Numbered from the stretch's first letter, positions 34,170 through 44,405 are shown. The stretch: 64,000 nt of DNA from Blastococcus sp. TF02A-35 (GCF_004571075.1 NZ_SPQP01000014.1:19379-83378), one strand, 5' to 3'. The notes: a model not told the origin generated them from the sequence alone. A program made the numbers and translations.

Positions 34170-34936
34170 GCATCGATGTCGATTTGGACTTGGCGGCCGT
34201 CTTCTCGGGCGCCGTGAGGGAAAGCGCCATCGACGTGCCGTACGGAGACGGTCGTCTACTGACGCTGCCGTGGGCTCTGCACAACGGCGAGTGCGTTGCG
34301 ATCTTGGTCGAGCCGGTGGCTGAAGGTCTGTATCGCCTCAGCGACCGAGGCTTGGCAGCGGATGCGCTCGCCACGGCCAACGTCGACTTGGGCAGCCCGA
34401 GCCTGCAAGGCCGGTGGCAGGCAGTGCAGCGTTCGCTTGCGTTGCGCCCATCCGTGGTGCCACCGCCCAACGCTTACGAGTTGTCCGGCGACGCGACGAC
34501 CGATGAGCTCGGGACTGCACTGACAACACTCGCTGAGGCTGTCTTGCGAGCGGACGGTTTGCAGATTTTGGGTAAGCCCGACCGTCAGCTGACCTTTGCC
34601 GAACGGGTGGTCAAAGACGTGTACGCCGCGGAGCTACCGGCCACTCCGCGCGCCCCACTGCCGAACCGATTCGGAGGGCAGCGCCGAGTCACCTGTCGGA
34701 TCGATCCCCCGCGTAAGCCTGCACTGTTCGTTCAGGCCCTGGCGTCCGGTGACCCGAACGCGTCGTACGACCATGCGCGGGCGCTATTCGCTGATGCGCA
34801 GATCGACCGGCAGCAACTGGTCTCCGTCATCCAGCCGCACTGGGGCCAGCCGTGGCATCGAGAGGCATTGGCGGCCGTTAGTCACGTGGTCGATGGAGAT
34901 CAGTGGCACGCCGAGCTTCGACGGCTGGCAGCCTGA
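34166..34936 (+). CDS. DUF1828-like protein
   Basis: 256 aa. The N-terminal ~75 residues resemble DUF1828 (I-D-V-P-Y-G-D-G-R-L-L-T-L-P...V-E-P-V-A-E-G-L-Y-R-L-S-D-R-G), a domain found in phage- and defence-associated proteins. The rest (helical, R-V-V-K-D-V-Y-A-A-E-L) is not recognised. ATG overlaps the previous stop. Context inside hsdRS...M suggests a defence-linked or toxin-antitoxin-like pair; not proven. Confidence 0.65.
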   Translation: MSIDVDLDLAAVFSGAVRESAIDVPYGDGRLLTLPWALHNGECVAILVEPVAEGLYRLSDRGLAADALATANVDLGSPSLQGRWQAVQRSLALRPSVVPPPNAYELSGDATTDELGTALTTLAEAVLRADGLQILGKPDRQLTFAERVVKDVYAAELPATPRAPLPNRFGGQRRVTCRIDPPRKPALFVQALASGDPNASYDHARALFADAQIDRQQLVSVIQPHWGQPWHREALAAVSHVVDGDQWHAELRRLAA

Positions 34937-34979
34937 TCCTGCTTGAGCGGTCCCCCGCGCCGAAAGGCGACGGCCGAGG

Positions 34980-36194
34980 TCAGGGGCCGGCCCGGCTGAG
35001 GACTTCCGTCCCATCCGGCCGGTACGTGTGCCAGCGGCCGGTGCCGGGATCTCGGCGGATGGTGAAGCCGCCCTCGTGGCAGCTCGTGTGGTGGCGCTCG
35101 CAAAGAAGAGCGCCGTTGTCGCAGCTGGTCGGACCGCCGTGCGCCCAGTGGACGACGTGGTGGACGTCGCACCACTCCGGCGGGGCGTCACAGCCGGCGA
35201 AGACGCAGTGCCCGTCGCGGAGCTCGATAGCTCGGCGGATCGCCGCGCTCGCCGTCCGCTGAGCGCGGCCGACGTCCAACGGCAGACCGTTGGGCCCGGT
35301 GATGATGCGGACGACGCTCGCGTCGCAGGCCAGCCGCCGCGCCGTCTCCGGGTTGATCGGACCGGCCCAGCCGAGGGAACCGCCCGAGACGCCCGGGGCC
35401 CCACGCTCTGCGCACAGCGCGAACCAGTCGATCGTCACCCGCACGTGCGGCCGCTCGCCGCGGACAGCGGGGAGCGAGCCGCCGTCGAGGGCCCCGCGTG
35501 CCAGCGCGACCAGCGCGTCGCCCTGCCGCTCGGCGTGGGAGCGGAGATCGCCGGCGGGGCGGTCGCCGTTCATCAGGGCGCCGAGAGCGGTGTGCAGGCA
35601 CTCGCCGCCGGCGGCGTCCAGCTCCCCGCGCAGGTACACGCGCCCGTCCATGCCGGTCGCCATGGTGAACCGCCGGCGGACGTCGGCGGCGTCGTCGAGG
35701 CTGCCGTCCGGATCGACGCCGGCCACCCACGCCTTCACGCCGCGGGCAGTCTCGTGTGGGGCGGTCGCGCGGGCCAGACCGGCCAGGATGGCGTCGGTCT
35801 CGCCGAGGTCGATCCCCGCCTCGGCCGCCTTGGCGATCCGCCCCGGCGTCAGCGCCTTCGTGATGACCCGGGCGTGCGCTGCGCTGATGGCTCCGTCAGC
35901 GAACGCGGCCGCCGTCTCCGGCAGCTGCTCGAGCCGCCGCCCCGTCGACACCGTCGCCGTCGCCTGCTCCGGCGCCATCCGGCAGCTGCCGCGCAGCCAG
36001 GCCTTCATGGAGACCGCGCCGTCGCGGCGGTAGGCCTCGCGGCGGTCGGCGGCGCGCACGGCCGAGGTGAGCGCCGCGGCGACGCGATTGGCCGTGGTGC
36101 TCAGCTCGCCGACGAGGTCGAGCAGTGTGTCGTCCGACAGCTCGGCGAGCTCGACGGCAGCCAGCTGGTCGAGGGCGGAACGGAGTTCGGACAC
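34980..36194 (-). CDS. DUF222 / HNH endonuclease (13E12-repeat type)
   Basis: 404 aa. Helical DUF222 region (residues ~1-310) and C-terminal HNH: D-G-H-C-V-F-A-G-C, W-C-D-V-H-H-V-V-H-W-A-H-G-G, N-G-A-L-L-C-E-R-H-H. This family is abundant and often multi-copy in actinobacteria; function unclear. Runs opposite to the RM genes and separates hsdM from the rest, so it may have been inserted there. GTG start with GGGAG upstream. Confidence 0.9.
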   Translation of the reverse strand: MSELRSALDQLAAVELAELSDDTLLDLVGELSTTANRVAAALTSAVRAADRREAYRRDGAVSMKAWLRGSCRMAPEQATATVSTGRRLEQLPETAAAFADGAISAAHARVITKALTPGRIAKAAEAGIDLGETDAILAGLARATAPHETARGVKAWVAGVDPDGSLDDAADVRRRFTMATGMDGRVYLRGELDAAGGECLHTALGALMNGDRPAGDLRSHAERQGDALVALARGALDGGSLPAVRGERPHVRVTIDWFALCAERGAPGVSGGSLGWAGPINPETARRLACDASVVRIITGPNGLPLDVGRAQRTASAAIRRAIELRDGHCVFAGCDAPPEWCDVHHVVHWAHGGPTSCDNGALLCERHHTSCHEGGFTIRRDPGTGRWHTYRPDGTEVLSRAGP

Positions 36195-36419
36195 GTGCTC
36201 GCTCCCTTCCCGGACGACCTCGCCGACACCCCGACACTAGGCGGGGGGTACGACAGAAAAGTCCAGCTCAGAAGGGATACGAGAAGACGTCGTCGATGAA
36301 TGGGAAGCCGGTCCGCAGGCGTCCCGCCACGCCGGGCCGACCGCTGAGGGGAGGCCGCTCGCGCGGCGTGCGAGCATCGAGGGCATGCGGGGAACGCGCC
36401 CGCCGACGCGGGGAGAGCA

Positions 36420-37916
36420 GTGACCGAGGCACGGCGGCTGGTCGACAAGCTGTGGAGCTACTGCAACGTCCTGCGCGACGACGGCGTCTCCACCATCGAG
36501 TACACCGAGCAGCTGACCTACCTGCTCTTCCTCAAGATGGCCCACGAGCGCGAGACCCGGCCGCTCAAGCCCGAGCGCATCGTCCCGGCGCACTGCTCCT
36601 GGCAACTCCTGCTCGACGCGGACGGCGACGAACTCGAAGACCTGTATCGGCGCATCCTGCAGGACCTCGCCCGTCAGCCCGGCGTCCTGGGCGTCGTCTT
36701 CCGCAAGGCGCAGAACCGGATCCAGGACCCGGCCAAGCTCAAGCGCCTCGTCGTCGACCTGATCGACAAGGAGAACTGGTCGGCGTCGGGCACGGACATC
36801 AAGGGTGATGCGTACGAGTCGCTGCTGGCCAAGGGCGCCGAGGACATCAAGTCGGGCGCCGGCCAGTACTTCACCCCGCGCCCGTTGATCCAGGCGATGG
36901 TCGACTGCCTGCAGCCGACGGCGGCGGACACGGTCATCGACCCTGCCGCCGGCACCGGCGGCTTCCTGCTGGCCGCGCACGAGTATGCCTCGAAGCACGC
37001 CCAGGACATGACGCCGGAGGAGCGCGACCACCTGCGGGACGCCTTCGCGCACGGGGTCGAGCTGGTCGACGGCACCGCCCGGCTGGCCGCCATGAACCTC
37101 ATCCTGCACGGCATCGGCAAGCCCAGCGGGCAGAGCCTCATCGAGGTGAAGGACGCGCTGCTCGCCGACCCGGGTCAGCGGTACTCCGTCGTCCTCTCCA
37201 ACCCGCCGTTCGGGCGGAAGAGCTCGATCACGATGGTCGGCGCCGACGGCCGTGAGGCGCGCGAGGACCGGGAGATCGAGCGGGCGGACTTCGTCGTCAC
37301 CACGGCGAACAAGCAGCTCAACTTCCTGCAGCACATCGCCACGATCATGAAGATGTCCGGCCGGGCGGCCGTGGTCCTGCCCGACAACGTGCTCTTCGAG
37401 GGCGGCGCCGGCGAGACCATCCGCAAGAAGCTGCTGCGGGACTACGAGGTCCACACGCTGCTCCGGCTGCCGACCGGCATCTTCTACGCCCAGGGCGTCA
37501 AGGCGAACGTGCTGTTCTTCGACAAGAAGCCGGCCGCCGACCATGCGTGGACCGAGAAGCTGTGGGTCTACGACCTGCGAACCAACCAGCACTTCACGCT
37601 CAAGCAGAACCCGCTCCGGCGCAGCCACCTCGACAAGTTCGTCGAGTCGTACCGGCCCGGGCGTCCGCGCACGGAGCGGGTCGAGAGCGAGCGCTTCCGC
37701 TCCTTCACCTACGACGAGATCATGGCCCGCGACAAGGCCAACCTCGACATCACCTGGCTGAAGGACGCCTCCCTGGAGGACCTGGACGACCTTCCGGCGC
37801 CCGAGGTGATCGCGCGCGAGATCGTCGACGACCTCACGGCCGCGCTCGCCGAGTTCGAGGCAGTGGCGCTGGCGCTGGAGGAAGCCGGAGCGGCAGCGAC
37901 ACCCCTGGAGCCCTGA
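36420..37916 (+). CDS. hsdM: Type I DNA methyltransferase subunit M
   Basis: 498 aa. N-terminal HsdM helical domain (residues 1-120), then an N6-adenine methyltransferase: F-T-P-R-P-L-I-Q-A-M, D-P-A-A-G-T-G-G-F-L (motif I, about residue 180) and S-N-P-P-F-G (motif IV, about 260). Intact, so methylation can persist even if hsdR is broken. GTG 36420 follows GGGGAG. Confidence 0.95.
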   Translation: MTEARRLVDKLWSYCNVLRDDGVSTIEYTEQLTYLLFLKMAHERETRPLKPERIVPAHCSWQLLLDADGDELEDLYRRILQDLARQPGVLGVVFRKAQNRIQDPAKLKRLVVDLIDKENWSASGTDIKGDAYESLLAKGAEDIKSGAGQYFTPRPLIQAMVDCLQPTAADTVIDPAAGTGGFLLAAHEYASKHAQDMTPEERDHLRDAFAHGVELVDGTARLAAMNLILHGIGKPSGQSLIEVKDALLADPGQRYSVVLSNPPFGRKSSITMVGADGREAREDREIERADFVVTTANKQLNFLQHIATIMKMSGRAAVVLPDNVLFEGGAGETIRKKLLRDYEVHTLLRLPTGIFYAQGVKANVLFFDKKPAADHAWTEKLWVYDLRTNQHFTLKQNPLRRSHLDKFVESYRPGRPRTERVESERFRSFTYDEIMARDKANLDITWLKDASLEDLDDLPAPEVIAREIVDDLTAALAEFEAVALALEEAGAAATPLEP

Positions 37917-37940
37917 GCCGCCCGCTGCCATCCTGCGGGC

Positions 37941-38795
37941 ATGCGGCAGGAGTCGATGGTGCACCGCCCGCACCCCGCGCTGCGCCCGTACGTCGCCGCG
38001 GCCGTCGGCTACGCGCACGAGGGCTTCCCGCCCGGCGAGCACCTGGGTCTGCCCTCCCCCTGGCTGACGCTGGTCCTCACCCTCGACGAACCGCTGGTCA
38101 TGGCCGCCCACCCCGACCCCGCGCAGGCGCCGGGCAGCTTCGACGCGCTGGTCGGCGGCCTGCACACGCGGCCGGCGCGGATCGTCCACCCCGGCCGGCA
38201 GGCCGGCATCCAGCTCTCCCTCACCCCGGCCGGCGCCCGGGCGCTGCTGGGCGTGCCCGCCGGCGCGCTGGCCTCGGTGGACACGCACCTGGAGGACCTG
38301 CTCGGTCCCGCGGCGGCCGAGCTGCTGGACCGGCTCCGGGCTTCCGCCGGCTGGGCAGCCCGGTTCGCGACGCTCGACGCCGCGCTGGTGCGCCGGCTGC
38401 GCACCGCCGACGACGTCCCGGCCGAGGTCGCCCGCGCCTGGCGGCTGACGACGGCGTCGCACGGCCGGCTGCGGGTGTCCGACGTCGCTGCCCGGGTGGG
38501 CTGGTCGACCCGGCACCTGGAGCAGCGGTTCCGCGCCGAGACGGGGCTGGGCCCCAAGGAGGCGGCGCGGGTCGTCCGCTTCGACCGCGCCCGGCGGGCC
38601 CTGGCCGGTCGCGTCACCGCGGGCCTGCCCGCCGACCTCGCCGGCCTGGCCGCCCGCTGCGGGTTCTCCGACCAGGCACACCTGACCCGCGAGTGGCGGG
38701 CCTTCTCCGGTCTGCCGCCCACCCGGTGGCTGGCCGCCGAGCTCGGATACGTCCAAGACACGACGGCCCTCGACGCGGCACTCTCCGGCTCATGA
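37941..38795 (+). CDS. AraC-family transcriptional regulator
   Basis: 284 aa. N-terminal cupin-like sensor (H-P-A-L-R-P-Y-V-A-A) and a C-terminal double HTH: V-S-D-V-A-A-R-V-G-W-S-T-R-H-L-E-Q-R-F and A-A-R-C-G-F-S-D-Q-A-H-L-T-R-E-W-R-A-F. Its stop overlaps the next gene (ATGA), so it probably controls the VOC and MmcQ-like proteins. Confidence 0.9.
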   Translation: MRQESMVHRPHPALRPYVAAAVGYAHEGFPPGEHLGLPSPWLTLVLTLDEPLVMAAHPDPAQAPGSFDALVGGLHTRPARIVHPGRQAGIQLSLTPAGARALLGVPAGALASVDTHLEDLLGPAAAELLDRLRASAGWAARFATLDAALVRRLRTADDVPAEVARAWRLTTASHGRLRVSDVAARVGWSTRHLEQRFRAETGLGPKEAARVVRFDRARRALAGRVTAGLPADLAGLAARCGFSDQAHLTREWRAFSGLPPTRWLAAELGYVQDTTALDAALSGS

Positions 38796-39181
38796 CGACT
38801 CCCCCGCCCACGGTCTGGCCCGCCTTCCGCGCGACCGACGCGCCCGCCCTCGTCCGCTGGCTGGTCGACGTCCTTGGCTTCACCGAGACCCTCGTCGTCC
38901 GCGACGGCGACCTGGTGGCGCACGCCGAGCTCGCCTGGCCGCCCGGTGGCGGCGTGATGCTTGGCTCGGTCCGCGACGACGGGGACTGGCCCGCGCGGAC
39001 GGCCGGCGCCTACGTCGTCACCGACGACGTCGAGACGGTGTGGGCACGCGTGCAGGCGGCCGGCGCCGACGTCCTCCGGCCGCTGCAGTCCCCGCCGTAC
39101 GGCGGCCAGGAGTTCACAGTCCGCGACCCGGAGGGCAACAGCTGGAGCGTTGGCAGCTACCGCGGTGCGCCGCGGCCGTGA
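38792..39181 (+). CDS. VOC-family (glyoxalase/bleomycin-resistance fold) protein
   Basis: 129 aa single VOC domain: W-L-V-D-V-L-G-F-T-E-T, A-G-A-Y-V-V-T-D-D-V-E-T-V-W, and G-G-Q-E-F-T-V-R-D-P-E-G-N-S-W-S-V-G-S-Y. The Glu in Q-E-F and position 6 His/Glu may bind metal. Substrate unknown. Second gene of a three-gene coupled set. Confidence 0.9.
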   Translation: MTTPPPTVWPAFRATDAPALVRWLVDVLGFTETLVVRDGDLVAHAELAWPPGGGVMLGSVRDDGDWPARTAGAYVVTDDVETVWARVQAAGADVLRPLQSPPYGGQEFTVRDPEGNSWSVGSYRGAPRP

Positions 39182-39504
39182 CGCCCGCTGAGGTCCGCGC
39201 CCTCGCCCTCGCCCTGCCGGAGGTGACCGAGGGCGACCACCACGGCCGGAACGCCTTCCGGCTCGGCACCCGGGTGCTGGCCACCCAGTGGGCCGACGAC
39301 CAGCTCAACGTGATGCTCGACGAGCCCACCGCCCGGGCGGTCGAGGGCGGTCCGTGCAGCCTCCTGCGGTGGGGCGAGAAGCTCGCCGGCGTCCGGGTCG
39401 ACCTCTCCGCGGCGACCCCGGAGCTGGTCGGCGAGCTGCTGCAGGAGGCGTGGGCCCGGCGGGCGCCCGCCCGGCTGCTGCGGGAGCACCCCCCGAAGGT
39501 CTGA
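39178..39504 (+). CDS. MmcQ/YjbR-family DNA-binding-like protein
   Basis: 108 aa. Typical start [20 protein letters not shown], then [12 protein letters not shown] and [11 protein letters not shown]. CyaY-like fold family of uncertain function. GTGA overlap with the VOC gene. Confidence 0.88.
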   Translation: MTPAEVRALALALPEVTEGDHHGRNAFRLGTRVLATQWADDQLNVMLDEPTARAVEGGPCSLLRWGEKLAGVRVDLSAATPELVGELLQEAWARRAPARLLREHPPKV

Positions 39505-39547
39505 CCGTCGGTCGCGCGACGGCGGCGCGGCAGCCAAGATCAACGGC

Positions 39548-41182
39548 ATGAGCGAAGGACGTGCCGGACAGCCCGCCCAGCCCAGCGACCTGATCGACGT
39601 CGCCTCCCTGGTCACGGCCTACTACACGCGCGAGCCGGACCCGGCCGACCCCGGCCAGCAGGTCTCCTTCGGCACGAGCGGCCACCGCGGGTCCGCCTTC
39701 GACTCGGCGTTCAACGAGGCGCACATCCTGGCCACGACCCAGGCCATCTGCGAGTACCGCGCGGCGCAGGGCTACGACGGCCCGCTCTTCCTCGGTCGCG
39801 ACACCCACGCACTCTCCGAGCCGGCGTGGGCCAGTGCCCTGGAGGTCCTCGCCGCCAACGACGTCACCGTCCTGGTCGACGCCGCGGACCGGTACACGCC
39901 CACCCCGGCCATCAGCCACGCCATCCTGCGGGCGAACCGGGGCAAGCAGACCGGCCTCGCCGACGGCATCGTCGTCACCCCGTCGCACAACCCGCCCCGC
40001 GACGGCGGCTTCAAGTACAACCCGCCGTCGGGCGGCCCGGCCGACACCGATGCCACGAAGGTCATCGCCGACCGCGCCAACGAGCTGCTGCGCAGCGGGC
40101 TCGACGGCGTCCGCCGCATCCCCTTCACCCGCGCGCGCGGCCTGGCGCAGGCGCACGACTTCCTCGGCGACTACGTCGACGACCTGCCGAGCGTCCTCGA
40201 CCTCGACGCCGTCCGCGAGGCCGGGGTCCGCATCGGCGCGGACCCGCTCGGCGGCGCCAGCGTCGACTACTGGGCCGCGATCGCCGAGCGGCACCGTCTC
40301 GACCTCACCGTCGTCAACCCGCTGGTCGACCCCACGTGGCGGTTCATGACGCTGGACTGGGACGGCAAGATCCGCATGGACTGCTCGTCACCGGCGGCGA
40401 TGGCCTCGCTGATCGACAAGCGGGGGGACTACGCGATCGCCACCGGCAACGACGCCGACTCCGACCGCCACGGCATCGTCACACTCGACGGCGGCCTGAT
40501 GAACCCGAACCACTTCCTCGCCGTCGCCATCGACTACCTGTTCCGGAACCGGCCGGCGTGGGGTGCGGACGTCGCCGTCGGCAAGACGCTGGTCTCCTCC
40601 TCGCTGATCGACCGCGTGGTGGCCGGCATGGGCCGGCGGCTGGTGGAGGTGCCGGTCGGCTTCAAGTGGTTCGTCCCCGGGCTGCTCGACGGGTCGGTCG
40701 GGTTCGGTGGCGAGGAGTCCGCCGGGGCCTCGTTCCTCCGGCGGGACGGCAGCGTCTGGACGACGGACAAGGACGGCATCCTGCTCGCGCTCCTGGCCAG
40801 CGAGATCCAGGCCGTGACGGGCCGGTCCCCCTCGCAGCTGCACGGCGAGCTCACCGCGCGGCACGGCGAGTCGGCGTACGCCCGCATCGACGCCCCGGCC
40901 ACGCGCGAGCAGAAGGCCGCCCTGGGCAAGCTCTCCCCCGAGGACGTCCGTGCCTCCGAGCTGGCCGGCGAGCCGATCGTCGCCAAGCTGACCAGGGCGC
41001 CGGGCAACGACGCCTCCATCGGCGGGCTCAAGGTCGTCACCGAGAACGCCTGGTTCGCCGCGCGCCCCTCCGGCACCGAGGACGTCTACAAGGTCTACGC
41101 CGAGTCCTTCTCCGGCCCCGAGCACCTCGCCCGGGTGCAGGAGGAGGCGCGCGCGGTGGTCACGGAGGCCCTCGGCGGGTGA
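39548..41182 (+). CDS. pgm: Phosphoglucomutase (alpha-D-glucose specific)
   Basis: 544 aa. Interconverts glucose 1-phosphate and glucose 6-phosphate. G-T-S-G-H-R-G-S near the start, phosphoserine loop V-T-P-S-H-N-P-P (about residue 143), metal loop D-A-D-S-D-R-H-G and phosphate loop A-R-P-S-G-T-E-D. Full length. The product feeds trehalose (otsAB) and glycogen pathways. Confidence 0.97.
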   Translation: MSEGRAGQPAQPSDLIDVASLVTAYYTREPDPADPGQQVSFGTSGHRGSAFDSAFNEAHILATTQAICEYRAAQGYDGPLFLGRDTHALSEPAWASALEVLAANDVTVLVDAADRYTPTPAISHAILRANRGKQTGLADGIVVTPSHNPPRDGGFKYNPPSGGPADTDATKVIADRANELLRSGLDGVRRIPFTRARGLAQAHDFLGDYVDDLPSVLDLDAVREAGVRIGADPLGGASVDYWAAIAERHRLDLTVVNPLVDPTWRFMTLDWDGKIRMDCSSPAAMASLIDKRGDYAIATGNDADSDRHGIVTLDGGLMNPNHFLAVAIDYLFRNRPAWGADVAVGKTLVSSSLIDRVVAGMGRRLVEVPVGFKWFVPGLLDGSVGFGGEESAGASFLRRDGSVWTTDKDGILLALLASEIQAVTGRSPSQLHGELTARHGESAYARIDAPATREQKAALGKLSPEDVRASELAGEPIVAKLTRAPGNDASIGGLKVVTENAWFAARPSGTEDVYKVYAESFSGPEHLARVQEEARAVVTEALGG

Positions 41183-41252
41183 CCCGCCCCCAGGGGTGAG
41201 GGCGGCCGTGTCGGCGTGGGTCCCGGCCCGCGCGGCGGGGCAGACTGGCCGC

Positions 41253-41885
41253 ATGACGGACGGTCAGCAGTGGGGCCAGCCGCCGGTGGACCCGGGGGCG
41301 CAGCAGGGCCCGTACGGCCAGCCCCCGTACTACGGCCAGCCCCAGTACGGCCAATCCCCGTACTACGGCCAGCCCCAGTACGGCCAGCCCCCGTACGGCC
41401 AGCCCCCGTACTACGGGCAGCCGTACCAGCCCTACGGCCAGCCGGCCTACCCCGGGCCCGGCGGGTGGCCCGGCGCCGCCTGGCCGCACGGCCCGGGCCG
41501 TCCGGGCGCGGCGACGACGGCCACGGTGTTCGGCTTCGTCACCGGCGGGCTGACCGCCTTCGGCTCCCTCGTCATGCTCCTGGCGGTGCTCGCCGGTGAC
41601 GCCGACGGCGCCACGCTGGTGCTGGCCCTCGGCCTGCCCTGCGCGGTCGGTCTGGTCGTCGGCGGTGCGCGCCTGCTGCAGCGCCGGTCGACCAAGGTCC
41701 TCTTCTGGTCGGCGATCGCCGCGCTCGCGGTGCTCGCGGCGGCACTGCTGACGGCCGTGGCGGACATGCCCGGCGACGAGGCCGCCGCCGTCGCGGCGTT
41801 CGTGCTGATGGCCTGCGTGCTCCCGGTCGTCACGGCGGTGCTCAGCCGCGTCCCGACCGTCACCGGCTGGGCCGACTCCGCCTGA
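41253..41885 (+). CDS. Membrane protein with Tyr-Gly-Gln-Pro repeats
   Basis: 210 aa. Residues 1-85 are a disordered repeat region of Y-G-Q-P-P-Y / Y-G-Q-P-Q-Y units; the rest has four predicted membrane helices ([27 protein letters not shown]). Repeats of this kind are common on actinobacterial membrane proteins and may drive condensation or protein contact. Function unknown. Confidence 0.8.
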   Translation: MTDGQQWGQPPVDPGAQQGPYGQPPYYGQPQYGQSPYYGQPQYGQPPYGQPPYYGQPYQPYGQPAYPGPGGWPGAAWPHGPGRPGAATTATVFGFVTGGLTAFGSLVMLLAVLAGDADGATLVLALGLPCAVGLVVGGARLLQRRSTKVLFWSAIAALAVLAAALLTAVADMPGDEAAAVAAFVLMACVLPVVTAVLSRVPTVTGWADSA

Positions 41886-41907
41886 CCCCCGCCTCGGGGC
41901 CGCCGGG

Positions 41908-42810
41908 TCAGCGGCGGGCGTCCGGGCGCCGGCGGGCCTTGTCGGCGTACATGTCGTCGTCGGCCTCGCGGACCAGGCGCTCGTACACCTCGTCCGGCGC
42001 CTCGCCGCCGCGGGCGGTGCCGATCCCGATGCTGATGCCGACCGGCACCTGGGTGCCGTCGAGGTCCAGCGGCTCGGTGACCGTGGTGCGCAGCCGGTCG
42101 GCCAGCGCCTCGGCGTCGGCCCGCTGGGTGTTCTCGCAGACGATGCTGAACTCGTCGCCCCCCAGCCGCGCGGCGGTGTCGCTGGCCCGGAGGACCGAGC
42201 GGAGCCGGTCGGCGAAGGAGACGAGGACCAGGTCGCCCATGGGGTGACCGAGCTCGTCGTTGATCTTCTTGAACCCGTCGAGGTCGATGACCAGCACGCA
42301 GGTCGGGGTGTTCTCCCGGTGCCCGCGGTCGAGGGCGTGGCGCAGCCGGTCGTGGAACAGCAGGCGGTTCGGCAGCCCGGTGAGCGGGTCGTGCAGCGAG
42401 CGGTGGACCAGCTGCGCCTCCAGCGCCTTCCGCTCCGTGATGTCCTCGATGATCAGGACCAGGTGGGCCGCCTGGCCGTCGCCGGTCTCCGCCACCCAGG
42501 ACGCGGTGATCTGCACCGGGACCGCGGAGCCGTCCTCCCGGACCAGCCGCGTCTCGTGCCGCATCGGGCGGTCCGGCTCGGCGCTCAGCGTCAGGTGCGC
42601 CTCGCGGGCCGCCCCGACGGCCTCCGGGTCGACCAGGTCCATGACGGAGCGGCCGTGCAGCTCCTCGGCCGACCGGCCCACCATCGCCGACAGCGCGGGG
42701 TTCACGTCCACGAGGAGGCCGCCCGGGGTCGTCAACGCGATGCCCATCGGCGCGTTGGCGAAGGCGCTCCGCCGGTCCGCCGGGGGCAGCGTGCCCACCA
42801 CCTCGGTCAC
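41908..42810 (-). CDS. PAS-GGDEF diguanylate cyclase
   Basis: 300 aa. PAS domain at about 10-130 (F-A-N-A-P-M-G-I-A-L-T; V-R-E-D-G-S-A-V-P-V), linker I-T-E-R-K-A-L-E-A-Q, then GGDEF with D-P-L-T-G-L-P-N-R, intact G-G-D-E-F, and an I-site R-A-S-D five residues before it (product inhibition). No EAL domain. Makes c-di-GMP. GTG 42810 follows GGGAGG. Confidence 0.93.
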   Translation of the reverse strand: MTEVVGTLPPADRRSAFANAPMGIALTTPGGLLVDVNPALSAMVGRSAEELHGRSVMDLVDPEAVGAAREAHLTLSAEPDRPMRHETRLVREDGSAVPVQITASWVAETGDGQAAHLVLIIEDITERKALEAQLVHRSLHDPLTGLPNRLLFHDRLRHALDRGHRENTPTCVLVIDLDGFKKINDELGHPMGDLVLVSFADRLRSVLRASDTAARLGGDEFSIVCENTQRADAEALADRLRTTVTEPLDLDGTQVPVGISIGIGTARGGEAPDEVYERLVREADDDMYADKARRRPDARR

Positions 42811-42963
42811 TCCACACCTCCCGTGCTGCACCCATCTTGCGGGACGCCTCCGACGCTCTGCTCCCCGGACCGGCCGCTCCCGTTCCGAGACGCCTGATCG
42901 GGGGAACGAACGGCAGGGGTGCAGGATGCTGGGGTACCCGCTGCACGCCCGGAGGAGACGCCG

Positions 42964-43902
42964 ATGTCCGAGTTCGACCTGGTGCTGCCCACCACGGTGG
43001 ACGTCCGCGAGGTCGGCATGCGCGACGGGCTCCAGCTGGAGGAGCCGGTCCCGCTCGCCGGGAAGCTCCGGATGCTCGAGGCCCTGGTCGCGACCGGTGT
43101 CCGACGCATCGAGGCGACGTCGTTCGTCTCCCCGAAGGCAGTCCCCGCCCTCGCCGACGCCGACCAGCTCGCCGCCGAGCTCGCCCGCTGGCCGGAGGTG
43201 CACTGGTCGGCGCTGGTCGCCAACGCCCGCGGCGCGGTGCGCGCGGTGGACGCGGGCGTCGCCGACCTCGAGTACGTCGTCTCCGCCTCCGACGGGCACA
43301 GCCGCGCCAACGCGGGGCGCAGCACCGCCGAGGCGCTCGGTGCCGTCGGCGAGGTGGCCGCCCTGGCTCACGGGGCCGGCGGGTCGCTCGAGGTCATCAT
43401 CGCCACCGCCTGGGACTGCCCCTTCGACGGGCGCACCCCGGTGGGGCGCACGGTCGACGTCGCCCGCGCCGCGGTCACCGCCGGTGCCGACCAGCTGTGC
43501 CTCGGCGACACGATCGGGACGACGACGCCGCTGCGCGTGGTCACCCTCGTCGACGCCGTCCGCCGCGCGTGCCCGGGCGTGGCCGTGGGCGTGCACTTCC
43601 ACGACACCCGCGGCACGGGCCAGGCGAACGCGCTGGCCGCGATCCAGGCCGGGGTCACCCAGCTCGACGCCTCCGTCGGCGGGCTGGGCGGGTGCCCGTT
43701 CGCCCCCGGCGCGAGCGGCAACATCGCCACCGAGGAGCTGGTCTACATGCTGGAGGAGTCCGGCGTGCGCACCGGGATCGACCTCGACGCGCTGCTGGCC
43801 GCCGCCCGGGAGACCGAGCAGCAGGTCGGCCACGAGCTGCCGAGCTCGCTGTACCGCGCCGGCGGCCGGTCGGTGCCGCGGGTCGTGGAGGCCCGCGCGT
43901 GA
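42964..43902 (+). CDS. Hydroxymethylglutaryl-CoA lyase
   Basis: 312 aa HMGL-like TIM barrel. R-D-G-L-Q (metal/substrate Asp), F-V-S-P-K-A-V-P, G-V-H-F-H-D-T-R-G-T and the catalytic-loop signature G-G-L-G-G-C-P-F-A-P-G-A-S-G-N with Cys. Cleaves HMG-CoA to acetoacetate and acetyl-CoA in leucine breakdown. GGAGGAG precedes ATG 42964. Confidence 0.93.
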   Translation: MSEFDLVLPTTVDVREVGMRDGLQLEEPVPLAGKLRMLEALVATGVRRIEATSFVSPKAVPALADADQLAAELARWPEVHWSALVANARGAVRAVDAGVADLEYVVSASDGHSRANAGRSTAEALGAVGEVAALAHGAGGSLEVIIATAWDCPFDGRTPVGRTVDVARAAVTAGADQLCLGDTIGTTTPLRVVTLVDAVRRACPGVAVGVHFHDTRGTGQANALAAIQAGVTQLDASVGGLGGCPFAPGASGNIATEELVYMLEESGVRTGIDLDALLAAARETEQQVGHELPSSLYRAGGRSVPRVVEARA

Positions 43903-44405
43903 CCGCCGAGGAGACCCCGCGGATCGTCGACCCGCGGCTGATGCGGGACGTGCTCGGCCACTTCGCCTCCGGGGTGACGGTGCTGACCGCCCAGACGCCG
44001 GACGGGCCGATCGGGTTCACCTGCCAGTCCTTCAGCTCGCTGTCCCTGGACCCGCCGCTGGTCGCCTTCGCGCCGGCGCGCACCTCCCGCACCTGGCCAC
44101 GGCTGCGCGACATCGGGCGGTTCTGCGTCAACGTCCTCGCCGAGGGCCAGGACGACGTCTCGCAGAACTTCGCCCGGTCCGGCGTGGACAAGTTCGCCGG
44201 GGTGCCGTGGGCGCCCAGCCCGCACGGCTCCCCGGTCCTGGACGGCGTCATCGCCTGGATCGACGGCGAGCTGTGGGCCGAGTACGACGGCGGCGACCAC
44301 ACGATCGTCGTCGCCCGGGTGCTGGACCTGGGTGCCTCCGCGGAGCGCCGTCCCCTGCTGTTCCACCGCGGCGCCTACGGGCTGCTGCACACCGGCGAGC
44401 ACTGA
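43899..44405 (+). CDS. Flavin reductase-like (HpaC/NTAB type) oxidoreductase
   Basis: 168 aa split-barrel FMN-binding domain: G-H-F-A-S-G-V-T-V-L-T, F-T-C-Q-S-F-S-S-L-S-L-D-P-P-L-V, F-C-V-N-V-L-A and H-R-G-A-Y-G-L-L. Supplies reduced flavin to a partner monooxygenase, not seen here. GTGA overlap with the lyase. Confidence 0.9.
   Translation: MTAEETPRIVDPRLMRDVLGHFASGVTVLTAQTPDGPIGFTCQSFSSLSLDPPLVAFAPARTSRTWPRLRDIGRFCVNVLAEGQDDVSQNFARSGVDKFAGVPWAPSPHGSPVLDGVIAWIDGELWAEYDGGDHTIVVARVLDLGASAERRPLLFHRGAYGLLHTGEH

Noticed and set aside
36237..38756. Very long open frame on the minus strand across hsdM and the AraC gene
   Set aside because: It is antisense to two proteins with clear family motifs, is low-complexity (Arg/Gly/Val-rich), and is expected from codon bias in high-GC DNA.
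41300..41440. Short tandem repeats resembling a CRISPR array
   Set aside because: They are in-frame codons for Tyr-Gly-Gln-Pro repeats with no unique spacers.
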